A stretch of DNA of 19,934 nucleotides, from the NCBI GenBank assembly GCA_903834645.1, contig CAILKA010000507.1, forward strand, positions 1 to 19,934, given 5' to 3'. This DNA is from an uncultured beta proteobacterium. GTDB lineage: Bacteria; Pseudomonadota; Gammaproteobacteria; Burkholderiales; Burkholderiaceae_C. How positions within the stretch are numbered: the first letter of the stretch is position 1; each line of letters starts with the position of its first letter. Shown piece by piece: positions 13,616 through 19,934 of the stretch. A program made the position numbers and the translations under genes. Below the pieces are notes generated by a model, which saw only the letters and a program-made list of their open reading frames with translations, searched no databases and had not been told where the DNA came from.

Positions 13616-13850
13616 GCCGTTCGTACTTGAGCAGCAGCTGCGCGCGCGTCTCGACGCGCTGCGGGTTCAACGGGATGCAGCTCACCGGGCACACCTGCAC
13701 GCACTGCGGCTCGTCGAAGTGGCCCACGCACTCGGTGCAGCGGTTCGGATCGATCTCGTAGATCTCCGCACCCATCGAGATGGCCTGGTTCGGGCACTCC
13801 GGCTCGCAGACATCGCAGTTGATGCACTCGTCGGTGATCAGGAGGGCCAT
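13587..13850 (-). CDS. YfhL-family 2[4Fe-4S] ferredoxin
   Basis: This is a small electron-transfer protein of 87 residues starting MALLITDECINCDVCEPECP. Cys9, 12, 15 and 19 form a C-X2-C-X2-C-X3-C set. Cys38, 41, 50 and 54 form a C-X2-C-X8-C-X3-C set, the long X8 spacing of Allochromatium-type (YfhL) ferredoxins with two [4Fe-4S] clusters. The partner enzyme is not known from context. It lies 14 bp after coaD and its 3' end overlaps pth. In Burkholderiales this ferredoxin is commonly found next to coaD. Confidence 0.95.
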   Translation of the reverse strand: MALLITDECINCDVCEPECPNQAISMGAEIYEIDPNRCTECVGHFDEPQCVQVCPVSCIPLNPQRVETRAQLLLKYERLTGKKALQA

Positions 13851-13864
13851 CGACGCCTACCCGC

Positions 13865-14368
13865 TCAATCCTCGGACGCCGTGACGCGGCTGCGCAGCCG
13901 CTCCAGCACCGAGGGGGCCACGAACTTCGAGACGTCCCCACCCAGCGTGGCGATTTCGCGCACGAAGGTGCCGCTGACGAACTGGAACTGGTCGCTCGGG
14001 GTCATGAACACCGTCTCGACATCGGGCATCAGCTGCCGGTTCATGCCGGCCATCTGGAATTCATACTCGAAGTCGCTCACGGCGCGCAGGCCGCGCACGA
14101 CGACCTTGGCGCCCAGCCCGACGACGAAGTCGCGCAGCAGCCCGCGAAAGGCCATCACCTCCACGTTCGGGTACGGCGAGGCGATCTCGCGCGCCATCTC
14201 CAGCCGCTCGGCGATCGTGAACATCGTGCGCTTGTGGTGACCCGCCGCCACCGCCAGCACAAGCCGGTCGTAGAGCCTCGCCGCTCGCCGCATCAGGTCG
14301 GCATGGCCCAGTGTCATCGGGTCGAAGGTGCCCGGGTAGACGGCAATCAGCGGGGAGTTGGCGGTCAT
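13865..14368 (-). CDS. coaD: Phosphopantetheine adenylyltransferase
   Basis: CoaD transfers AMP from ATP to 4'-phosphopantetheine, the fourth step of CoA synthesis. The 167-residue product has AVYPGTFDPMTLGHADLMRR with the T/HxGH nucleotidyltransferase motif (LGHAD), LRAVSDFEYEFQMAGMNRQL, and the late SGTFVREIATLGGDVSKFV segment, as in other CoaD proteins. ATG 14366-14368 is chosen because it begins the family sequence and has GAGGA six bases upstream; the longer open frame overlaps rsmD. rsmD ends 19 bp before it. Confidence 0.97.
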   Translation of the reverse strand: MTANSPLIAVYPGTFDPMTLGHADLMRRAARLYDRLVLAVAAGHHKRTMFTIAERLEMAREIASPYPNVEVMAFRGLLRDFVVGLGAKVVVRGLRAVSDFEYEFQMAGMNRQLMPDVETVFMTPSDQFQFVSGTFVREIATLGGDVSKFVAPSVLERLRSRVTASED

Positions 14369-14374
14369 CGTCGG

Positions 14375-14379
14375 TCCTC
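14375..14379 (-). promoter_or_regulatory. Ribosome binding site of coaD
   Basis: GAGGA on the minus strand, six bases before the coaD ATG, decides that start. Confidence 0.65.
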
Positions 14380-14387
14380 GTGCGGGC

Positions 14388-15005
14388 CTACTCCCCCGCC
14401 ATGCGAGCGGCAGTGTAGCCGCCCTGCGCCGCCGGCTCCTCTTCCTCGCTGCGGCGCAGCAATGCGTGATGCACCTGCCCGGCGCGCCCCTGGCGCCAGG
14501 CCACAAGCCCGGCCGGCAGGTCCGTCAGCGGCTTCGGCGACTCGGCGTGCACGAAGCCGCCCGGACGCAGCGCCTGCACCGACGCCTCGAGGGCAGCAGC
14601 CAGCAGGCCCGCGCCAAATGGCGGATCGAGGAAGACGAGATCCAGGCTCGCCACCGGCTGCGCGCGCAGCACCGCCAGGCCATCTGCGCAGAGCACCTGC
14701 ACCGCCTGGGCATGCAGCCGCTCGCGCGAAGCACGCAGCGACGCCGCGAGCGCCGCATCGCGCTCGACGATGAGCACGCGCGCCGCGCCGCGCGAGGCGG
14801 CCTCGAAGCCCAGCGCACCGCTGCCACCGAAGGCATCCAGGCACTGCCAGCCGGGCAGCTGCTGCCCGAGCCAGTTGAAGAGCGTCTCGCGCACGCGCGA
14901 GGGCGTGGGCCGCAGGCCCGGCCGGTCGGCCACGGGCAGGCGGCTGCGCCGCCACTGTCCGCCCATGATGCGCACCTCGTGCGGAGCGCGGGCCGGGCTG
15001 CTCAC
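14388..15005 (-). CDS. rsmD: 16S rRNA (guanine(966)-N(2))-methyltransferase RsmD
   Basis: RsmD methylates G966 of 16S rRNA with S-adenosylmethionine. Features: VRIMGGQWRRSRLPV at the start, RPTPSRVRETLFNWL, the SAM-binding motif CLDAFGGSGALGFEAASRGA, and the catalytic DPPF in LDLVFLDPPFGAG. From the GTG at 15003-15005 it has 205 residues. That GTG overlaps the hisF TGA (GTGA); another GTG at 15017 is also in frame but deeper in hisF. Directly following hisF is unusual, since hisI and hisE are normally there. The protein ends in a Glu-rich and Ala/Gly tail (SEEEEPAAQGG). Confidence 0.93.
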   Translation of the reverse strand: MSSPARAPHEVRIMGGQWRRSRLPVADRPGLRPTPSRVRETLFNWLGQQLPGWQCLDAFGGSGALGFEAASRGAARVLIVERDAALAASLRASRERLHAQAVQVLCADGLAVLRAQPVASLDLVFLDPPFGAGLLAAALEASVQALRPGGFVHAESPKPLTDLPAGLVAWRQGRAGQVHHALLRRSEEEEPAAQGGYTAARMAGE

Positions 15006-15784
15006 AGGCGCACGCACAGACCGTCGCGCGCCAGCTGCCGCTTGGCCTGTGCGACCGTGAATTCGCCGTAGTGGAAGATGCTCGCCGCCAGCACCGCATC
15101 GGCTCCGCCGATGCGGATGCCGTCACTGAGGTGTTCGAGCGCGCCCACGCCGCCCGAGGCAATCACGGGCACCGGCACGGCATCGCTCACGGCGCGCGTG
15201 AGCGGCAGGTCGAAGCCCGACTTCGTGCCATCCCGGTCCATGCTGGTGAGCAGGATCTCGCCCGCGCCGAGCTCGGCCATGCGCCGTGCCCACTGCACGG
15301 CGTCGAGCCCCGTGGCACGCCGCCCGCCGTGGGTGTAGACCTCCCAGCTCGCGGGGGCGCCGGGGGCACCTGATGCGCCTGGGCGCCGCTTCGCATCGAT
15401 GGCCACGACGATGCACTGCGACCCGTAGCGCTCGGCTGCCTCGGCGATCACCTGGGGCTGCGCCACGGCCGCCGAGTTGAAGCTGACCTTGTCGGCTCCG
15501 GCGTTGAGCAGCCGGCGCACGTCGTCGACGGTACGCACGCCACCGCCCACGGTGAGCGGGATGAAGACCTGCGAGGCCACGGCCTCGATGATCGGCAGGA
15601 TCAGGTCGCGCTCGTCGCTGGTGGCGGTGATGTCCAGGAAGGTGAGCTCATCGGCGCCTTGCTCGTTGTAGCGGGCGGCGATCTCCACCGGATCGCCCGC
15701 ATCGCGCAGCTCGACGAAGTTCACGCCCTTGACGACGCGGCCGCCGGTCACGTCCAGGCAGGGGATGATGCGCTTGGCCAGCAC
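15002..15784 (-). CDS. hisF: Imidazole glycerol phosphate synthase, cyclase subunit HisF
   Basis: HisF, with glutaminase HisH, turns PRFAR and ammonia into imidazole glycerol phosphate and AICAR. This (beta/alpha)8 barrel begins LAKRIIPCLDVTGGRVVKG, with the catalytic Asp in CLDV. It also has NEQGADELTFLDITAT, LTVGGGVR, the second catalytic Asp in VVAIDAKRR, SMDRDGTKSG and IASGGVGALEHL. A short Gly/Ala/Pro insert follows IDAKRR. The GTG at 15782-15784 gives 260 residues and matches the usual start; there is no good ribosome binding site, and hisA ends 11 bp before, so coupling is likely. The longer upstream open frame lies in hisA. Confidence 0.96.
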   Translation of the reverse strand: MLAKRIIPCLDVTGGRVVKGVNFVELRDAGDPVEIAARYNEQGADELTFLDITATSDERDLILPIIEAVASQVFIPLTVGGGVRTVDDVRRLLNAGADKVSFNSAAVAQPQVIAEAAERYGSQCIVVAIDAKRRPGASGAPGAPASWEVYTHGGRRATGLDAVQWARRMAELGAGEILLTSMDRDGTKSGFDLPLTRAVSDAVPVPVIASGGVGALEHLSDGIRIGGADAVLAASIFHYGEFTVAQAKRQLARDGLCVRL

Positions 15785-15795
15785 GAGGGTGGGTG

Positions 15796-16536
15796 TCAGG
15801 GCGCGAGCTCGTCGGCGCGTGCCTGTGCGGCGGTGAAGTCGAGCTCGCCGGTATAGATGGCGCGGCCGCAGATCACGCCGCTCACACCCTCGCCCTCGAT
15901 CTCGCACAGCCGCTCGATATCGGCCAGGCCGGCGAGCCCGCCCGAGGCGATCACGGGAATGGTGAGCGACTGCGCCAGCCGCACCGTGGCGTCGATGTTG
16001 AGCCCGGTGAGCATGCCGTCGCGACCGATGTCGGTGTAGATCACGCCTTCGACGCCATAGTCCTGGAACCTGCGCGCAAGGTCGGCCACGAGGTGGCCGG
16101 TGAGCTTGCTCCAGCCATCGGTGGCCACCTTGCCGTCCTTCGCGTCGAGCCCGACCATCACGTGGCCGCCGAAGGCGCTGCAGGCATCCTTCAGGAAGCC
16201 CGGGTTCTTCACCGCCGCGGTGCCGATGATGATGGTGCTGATGCCGTCGTCGAGGTAGCGCTCGATGGTGTCGAGGTCGCGGATGCCTCCTCCGAGCTGC
16301 ACCGGGACCTGGTCACCCACTTCGCGCAGGATGGCACGCACCGCTGCCTCGTTGACGGGCTTGCCTGCAAAGGCGCCGTTGAGGTCCACCAGGTGCAGCC
16401 GGCGGGCGCCGGCGTCGAGCCAGCGCCGCGCCATCGCAGCGGGGTCGTCGCCAAAGGTGGTGGACGCATTCATGTCGCCTTGTTGCAGGCGCACGCACTT
16501 GCCGTCCTTCAGGTCGATGGCCGGAATCAGCAGCAT
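15796..16536 (-). CDS. hisA: Phosphoribosylformimino-5-aminoimidazole carboxamide ribotide isomerase HisA
   Basis: HisA isomerises ProFAR to PRFAR, an Amadori rearrangement. It is a (beta/alpha)8 barrel of 246 residues starting MLLIPAIDLKDGKCVRLQQG with the catalytic Asp in AIDL. Other motifs are HLVDLNGAF, VQLGGGIRDLDTIERYLD, GLDAKDGKVATDGW, IYTDIGRDGM (second catalytic Asp) and IASGGLAGLADI. ATG 16534-16536 starts the family sequence; the 22 extra residues upstream are Arg/Ala-rich noise from the hisH-hisA gap. It is followed by hisF 11 bp later. Confidence 0.97.
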   Translation of the reverse strand: MLLIPAIDLKDGKCVRLQQGDMNASTTFGDDPAAMARRWLDAGARRLHLVDLNGAFAGKPVNEAAVRAILREVGDQVPVQLGGGIRDLDTIERYLDDGISTIIIGTAAVKNPGFLKDACSAFGGHVMVGLDAKDGKVATDGWSKLTGHLVADLARRFQDYGVEGVIYTDIGRDGMLTGLNIDATVRLAQSLTIPVIASGGLAGLADIERLCEIEGEGVSGVICGRAIYTGELDFTAAQARADELAP

Positions 16537-16566
16537 GGCTCGATCAGAGCGAAGTGGAGAATGGGG

Positions 16567-16588
16567 GCGACCCGCTGCCCTGGGTCGC
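16567..16588 (-). other. Stem-loop in the hisH-hisA gap
   Basis: Seven paired bases (16567-16573 with 16582-16588) close an eight-base loop within the 84-bp gap, the largest in this his cluster. Three GGCAC repeats lie beside it (about 16590-16615). No T-run follows. A role in message processing or stability is possible. Confidence 0.35.
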
Positions 16589-16620
16589 GCGGCACGAGGC
16601 ACGGGGCACGCGCGCAGAGC

Positions 16621-17280
16621 TCATGGGGTCCAGCGCAGGAAGTTGCGGTACAGGGCCAGGCCGTGCTCAGCACTCTTCTCTGGGTGAAATTGTGTGGCGA
16701 AAATGTTATCCCGCGTCACGGCGCAGGTAAAGCGCCCACCGTAATCCGCCTCGGCGGCGGTGTGGTGCCGGTCAGACGGCACGGCGTGGTAGCTGTGCAC
16801 GAAGTAGTACCACGCGCCATCGGGTATCCCTTCCCACAGCGGATGGTCGGCCCCGGGGCCGACCGGGCGAAACACCTGGTTCCAGCCCATCTGCGGCACC
16901 TTGTAGCGGCTGCCGTCGCTTTGCAGCCGGCCCTCCAGGCGAAAGCGCACGACTCGGCCCGGGATCAGCCCGAGGCCAGGCGTGTCCTGCTCCTCGCTGT
17001 GGTCGAGCAGCATCTGCATGCCGATGCACACGCCAAAGAGCGGCTTGTGGGCCGCCGCGTGCAGCACGGCCTGACGCAGTCCGCGATCGTCGAGCGCGCG
17101 CATGCAGTCGCGCATTGCGCCCTGCCCGGGCAGCACCACGCGCTCGGCTTCCCACACCTCCTCGGGGTGGGCGGTGACGACGACACGCCAGTCCTCGTCA
17201 CGGCAGGCGTGCGCCACCGCCTGCGACACCGAGCGCAGGTTGCCCATGCCGTAGTCGACGACCGCGACAGTTCGAGCCAT
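16621..17280 (-). CDS. hisH: Imidazole glycerol phosphate synthase, glutaminase subunit HisH
   Basis: HisH hydrolyses glutamine and passes ammonia through the HisF barrel. The 219-residue class I amidotransferase has VAVVDYGMGNLRSV at the start, PGQGAMRDCM, the nucleophile Cys85 in FGVCIGMQML, and His199/Glu201 in ATQFHPEKS, completing the triad. It begins 36 bp after hisB and is followed by an 84-bp gap before hisA. No strong ribosome binding site is seen before ATG 17278-17280, though start and length match the family. Confidence 0.97.
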   Translation of the reverse strand: MARTVAVVDYGMGNLRSVSQAVAHACRDEDWRVVVTAHPEEVWEAERVVLPGQGAMRDCMRALDDRGLRQAVLHAAAHKPLFGVCIGMQMLLDHSEEQDTPGLGLIPGRVVRFRLEGRLQSDGSRYKVPQMGWNQVFRPVGPGADHPLWEGIPDGAWYYFVHSYHAVPSDRHHTAAEADYGGRFTCAVTRDNIFATQFHPEKSAEHGLALYRNFLRWTP

Positions 17281-17316
17281 GGACGGGTGATTCCGGGGCA
17301 GCTGCCGGGCGCGCGG

Positions 17317-17907
17317 CTACAGCGCGCCCTTGGTGGAGGGGATGACGCCTGGCGCACGCGGATCCAGCGCCAGCGCCATGCGCAGCGCACGCGCAAAGGC
17401 CTTGAACACCGTCTCGCACTGGTGGTGCGCGTTTTCGCCGCGCAGGTTGTCGATGTGCAGCGTCACGAGCGCGTGGTTGGCAAATCCCTGGAAGAACTCG
17501 TAGGCAAGCTGCGTGTCGAAGCCACCCACCATGCCGCTCTTGAAGGGCACGTCCATGTGCAGCCCGGGCCGGCCCGAGAAGTCGATCACCACACGCGAAA
17601 GGGCTTCGTCCAGCGGCACGTAGGCGTGGCCGTAGCGCGTGAGGCCGCGCTTGTCGCCCACGGCCTGCGCCACCGCCATGCCCAGCGTGATGCCTACATC
17701 CTCCACCGTGTGGTGGCCGTCGATGTGCAGGTCGCCCTGCGCCTCGATCTCCAGGTCGATGAGGCCGTGGCGGGCAATCTGGTCGAGCATGTGGTCGAAG
17801 AAGCCGATGCCGGTAGCGAGCTTGGCCTGGCCGGTGCCGTCCAGGTCGAGCCGCACGCGGATGCGCGTCTCCTTCGTGTCACGCCGGACATCTGCGGTGC
17901 GGTTCAT
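17317..17907 (-). CDS. hisB: Imidazoleglycerol-phosphate dehydratase HisB (monofunctional)
   Basis: HisB dehydrates imidazole glycerol phosphate to imidazole acetol phosphate, the substrate of HisC. It is 196 residues, so it lacks the N-terminal histidinol-phosphatase domain of the enterobacterial enzyme. The two metal-binding repeats are visible: FFDHMLDQIARHG with DGHHTVEDVGITLG, and the later FDTQLAYEFFQGFANHA with NAHHQCETVFKAFARAL. The C-terminus is the usual STKGAL. ATG 17905-17907 directly follows the hisC TAG with no spacer (TAGATG) and has AAGGAG nine bases upstream inside hisC. Confidence 0.97.
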   Translation of the reverse strand: MNRTADVRRDTKETRIRVRLDLDGTGQAKLATGIGFFDHMLDQIARHGLIDLEIEAQGDLHIDGHHTVEDVGITLGMAVAQAVGDKRGLTRYGHAYVPLDEALSRVVIDFSGRPGLHMDVPFKSGMVGGFDTQLAYEFFQGFANHALVTLHIDNLRGENAHHQCETVFKAFARALRMALALDPRAPGVIPSTKGAL

Positions 17908-19934
17908 CTACAGGCTCTCCTTCAGCGCTGCGAGCAGGCGGTCGTTCTCCTCGGGCGCGCCCACCGTCAGCCGCAGGCAGTTGGCCAGCAGCGGGTGCAG
18001 CCCGGCGATATGCTTGACGAGGATGCCCCGCGCCTTGAGCCCCTCGAAGGCACGGGCCGAATCGGGCACGCGCACGAGGACCATGTTGGCCTCGCTCGGG
18101 AAGGCGGTCAGGCCTGGCATCTCGCGCAGCGCCTCCTGCAGGCGCTCGCGCTCCCCGCGCAGCACGGCAGCCTGGCGCGCGTACTCGTCCGCGTGCTCGA
18201 GCGCGAAGAGCGCCGCCTCGGCATTGAGCGAGCCCACGTTGTAGGGCGGGCGCACCTTGTCGATCTCCCGGATCAGCGCTTGCGCGCCGCACAGGTAGCC
18301 CAGGCGCACGCCGGCCAGCCCGAACTTGGAGAGCGTGCGCAACACGAGCACATGCGGGTGCGCCGCCATCCTGCCCATCCAGGTGCGCGAGGAAAAGGGT
18401 TGGTAGGCCTCGTCCATCACCACCAGGCCGTGCTGCGCGCCCACGGCCGCCACGACACGGTCGATGGCCGCGTCGTCGAAGAGATTGGCCGTGGGGTTGT
18501 TCGGGTAGGCGAGGTAGGTGAGCGCCGGGCGATGGCGCTCGATGGCGGCCACCATCGCATCGGCGTCGAGCGCGAAGTCGGGCCGCAGCGGCACGCCAAC
18601 GAAGGGGAGCCCGCGCAGCCGTGCGCTCATCTCGTACATCACGAAGCCCGGCAGTGGCGCGAGCACGGTGGCGCCGGGCTTCATGCAGGCCACTGACAGC
18701 ATGTCGATGAGCTCGTCCGAGCCGTTGCCCAGCGTCAGCGCGCAGCCTTCGGCAAGCTCGACGTGGCGCGCGAGCGCCTGCACGAGCGCCGCCCCGCCCG
18801 CACCGGGGTAGCGATTGATCGCCACGCGGCCGAGCCGCTCGCCCAGTTCGCGCTGCAGCTCCGGCGCCAGCGTGAAGGGGTTCTCCATGGCGTCGAGCTT
18901 CACGTAGCCCGCGCTCGGCTGGATCGCGTAGGCGTGCATCGACTGCACGTCCTGGCGCAACGTGCCGGCTATGCACGCCCGCAGCCGCGCGTCACGGTCT
19001 GCGGAGGCAGCCGGGGCCGCAGCGTCTGCGGCCTGCACGGGCATGCCTGCCAGCCGCAACTCGGCCGCACGCGCATGCGCCTGCAAGCCTTCCCCGTAGG
19101 CCAGCTCGGCGGCCACCGGGCCGAGCGCCGCAGCACCGGCTGCGCTCACCTCGATCAGGCTGGAGCGCTTCTGGAAATCGTAGATGCCCAGGGGCGAGGA
19201 GAAGCGCGCGGTGCCCGAGGTGGGCAGCACGTGGTTCGGGCCTGCGCAGTAGTCGCCCAGGCTCTCGCTCGTGTAGGCCCCAAGGAAGATGGCGCCGGCG
19301 TGCCTGAGCAGCGGCTCCCAACGGTGCGGGTCGCGCGAGCTGATCTCCAGGTGCTCGGGTGCGATGCGGTTGCTCAGGGCGCAGGCCTCCTGCATCGAGC
19401 GCGTGCGGATCAGGGCGCCGCGGCCCTCGAGCGAGGCACGGATGACGTCGCGCCGGGGCATCTCGGGCAGCAGCCGCTCGATGGCTCGGGCCACTTCGTC
19501 GAGGTAGGCGGGATCCGGGCACAACAGGATGCTCTGTGCAAGTTCGTCGTGCTCGGCCTGGCTGAAGAGGTCCATCGCCACCCAGTCGGCCGGCGTCGTG
19601 CCGTCGGCGAGCACCAGAATCTCGCTGGGCCCGGCGATCATGTCGATGCCCACCTGGCCGAAGACGCGGCGCTTGGCGCTGGCCACGTAGGCGTTGCCCG
19701 GGCCGGTGATCTTGTCCACACGCGGGATCACCGCAGTGCCGTAGGCCAGTGCCGCCACCGCCTGGGCGCCGCCAATGGTGAAGGCGCGGGTCACGCCGGC
19801 CAGCGAGGCGGCGGCCAGCACGAGGTCGTTGCGCTCGCCCACCGCCCCGGAAGCGGCCTGGCCGCTGCCGCCCGTGGCCACGCTGCCGCACACGGGCGTG
19901 GGCACCACCATCACGATCTCGCCCACGCCCGCCA
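17908..19934 (-). CDS. hisD-hisC: HisD-HisC fusion: histidinol dehydrogenase / histidinol-phosphate aminotransferase (5' end outside window)
   Basis: One uninterrupted minus frame runs from the window edge to TAG at 17908-17910; residue numbers here count from the GTG at 19924-19926. Residues 1-294 match HisD from about E. coli residue 136 on. The zinc ligands Q123, H126, D225 and H284, and the catalytic pair E191-H192, are present. Residues 315-672 are a full HisC: MHAYAIQ, LDAMENP, NRYPG, NGSDELID, YPNNPTAN, MDEAYQPF, the PLP lysine 534 in RTLSKFGLAGVRLGY, and a family-typical end. HisC makes histidinol phosphate and HisD oxidises histidinol to histidine, the last step. The HisD part should end near residue 299, but no stop occurs and an Ala/Asp/Ser-rich linker follows. 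Internal ATGs at residues 295 and 330 might allow separate HisC synthesis. A lost stop by sequencing error is possible. Confidence 0.9.
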   Translation of the reverse strand, partial: AGVGEIVMVVPTPVCGSVATGGSGQAASGAVGERNDLVLAAASLAGVTRAFTIGGAQAVAALAYGTAVIPRVDKITGPGNAYVASAKRRVFGQVGIDMIAGPSEILVLADGTTPADWVAMDLFSQAEHDELAQSILLCPDPAYLDEVARAIERLLPEMPRRDVIRASLEGRGALIRTRSMQEACALSNRIAPEHLEISSRDPHRWEPLLRHAGAIFLGAYTSESLGDYCAGPNHVLPTSGTARFSSPLGIYDFQKRSSLIEVSAAGAAALGPVAAELAYGEGLQAHARAAELRLAGMPVQAADAAAPAASADRDARLRACIAGTLRQDVQSMHAYAIQPSAGYVKLDAMENPFTLAPELQRELGERLGRVAINRYPGAGGAALVQALARHVELAEGCALTLGNGSDELIDMLSVACMKPGATVLAPLPGFVMYEMSARLRGLPFVGVPLRPDFALDADAMVAAIERHRPALTYLAYPNNPTANLFDDAAIDRVVAAVGAQHGLVVMDEAYQPFSSRTWMGRMAAHPHVLVLRTLSKFGLAGVRLGYLCGAQALIREIDKVRPPYNVGSLNAEAALFALEHADEYARQAAVLRGERERLQEALREMPGLTAFPSEANMVLVRVPDSARAFEGLKARGILVKHIAGLHPLLANCLRLTVGAPEENDRLLAALKESL
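17911..18984 (-). other. hisC: HisC module of the fused HisD-HisC frame
   Basis: This part encodes a complete class I/II PLP-dependent aminotransferase of about 358 residues, the size of stand-alone HisC (about 356 in E. coli). The substrate-binding and PLP-binding motifs are all intact, so it is not a decayed remnant. Confidence 0.85.
17917..17922 (-). promoter_or_regulatory. Ribosome binding site of hisB inside hisC
   Basis: AAGGAG on the minus strand lies nine bases before the hisB ATG and within the last codons of hisC. Confidence 0.6.
18985..19044 (-). other. Inter-domain linker of the HisD-HisC fusion
   Basis: About 20 residues (295-314) rich in Ala, Asp and Ser join the HisD C-terminus to the HisC N-terminus. 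The first codon is an ATG (19042-19044) with no good ribosome binding site before it. The next ATG at 18937-18939 has AGGA ten bases upstream. Confidence 0.6.

Noticed and set aside
15002..15005. A short hisI or hisE hidden between hisF and rsmD.
   Set aside because: The two genes overlap, and neither the other frames of rsmD nor coaD show HisI or HisE motifs.
15793..18696. A 967-codon open frame on the + strand across hisA, hisH, hisB and hisC.
   Set aside because: It is antisense to four clearly recognisable his genes, its sequence is His/Arg/Val/Ala-rich with no domain, and such mirror frames are common in GC-rich DNA.

Overview
The window is a dense, visibly GC-rich bacterial chromosome segment made almost wholly of core housekeeping genes. 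Gene content, protein sequence style and order (hrcA/nadK/recN; mutM-mutY; TPR-lolB-ispE-tRNA-Gln-prs-rplY-pth; rsmD-coaD-ferredoxin; his operon) point to a betaproteobacterium of the order Burkholderiales, most likely a Comamonadaceae- or Leptothrix/Rubrivivax-like lineage. This placement is inference from remembered synteny and sequence, not from a search. Nothing looks like a plasmid, prophage, CRISPR array or defence island; the only trace of mobile DNA is a decayed IS3-family transposase remnant.

Layout. Positions 1-186 hold the 3' end of a cyclophilin-type prolyl isomerase (+). Then comes the transposase remnant (-, about 220-410), abutting the 3' end of a CAU-anticodon tRNA (-, 412-488). 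hrcA (-) and nadK (+) diverge from a 75-bp gap; nadK, recN and rapZ are translationally overlapped, followed by a stand-alone Lon N-terminal-domain protein. Convergent to it is the mutM-mutY pair (-), the two glycosylases of the 8-oxoguanine repair system. From a 28-bp gap starts a long + strand run: a secreted TPR protein, lolB, ispE, tRNA-Gln(UUG), prs, rplY and pth. From 13587 onward everything is on the - strand: a 2[4Fe-4S] ferredoxin, coaD, rsmD, hisF, hisA, hisH, hisB and a fused hisD-hisC reading frame that runs off the right edge.

How the genes work together. HisD/HisC, HisB, HisH, HisA and HisF cover the middle and last steps of histidine synthesis, and Prs makes the PRPP that feeds that pathway. 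The operon order is histidine genes, then rsmD (16S rRNA methyltransferase), coaD (CoA synthesis) and ferredoxin, with hisI and hisE absent from the usual place after hisF. LolB receives lipoproteins at the outer membrane, IspE makes isoprenoid precursors, and L25 and Pth serve translation.

Most notable observations: (1) hisD and hisC form one uninterrupted reading frame joined by a short Ala-rich linker, with the catalytic residues of both enzymes retained; (2) mutM carries a low-complexity insertion encoded by six perfect GCATCG units, giving (Asp-Ala)6; (3) hisF is followed directly by rsmD through a 4-nt GTGA overlap; (4) a frameshifted IS3-type transposase tail sits immediately beside a tRNA 3' end. 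I found no convincing wholly new multi-gene system.
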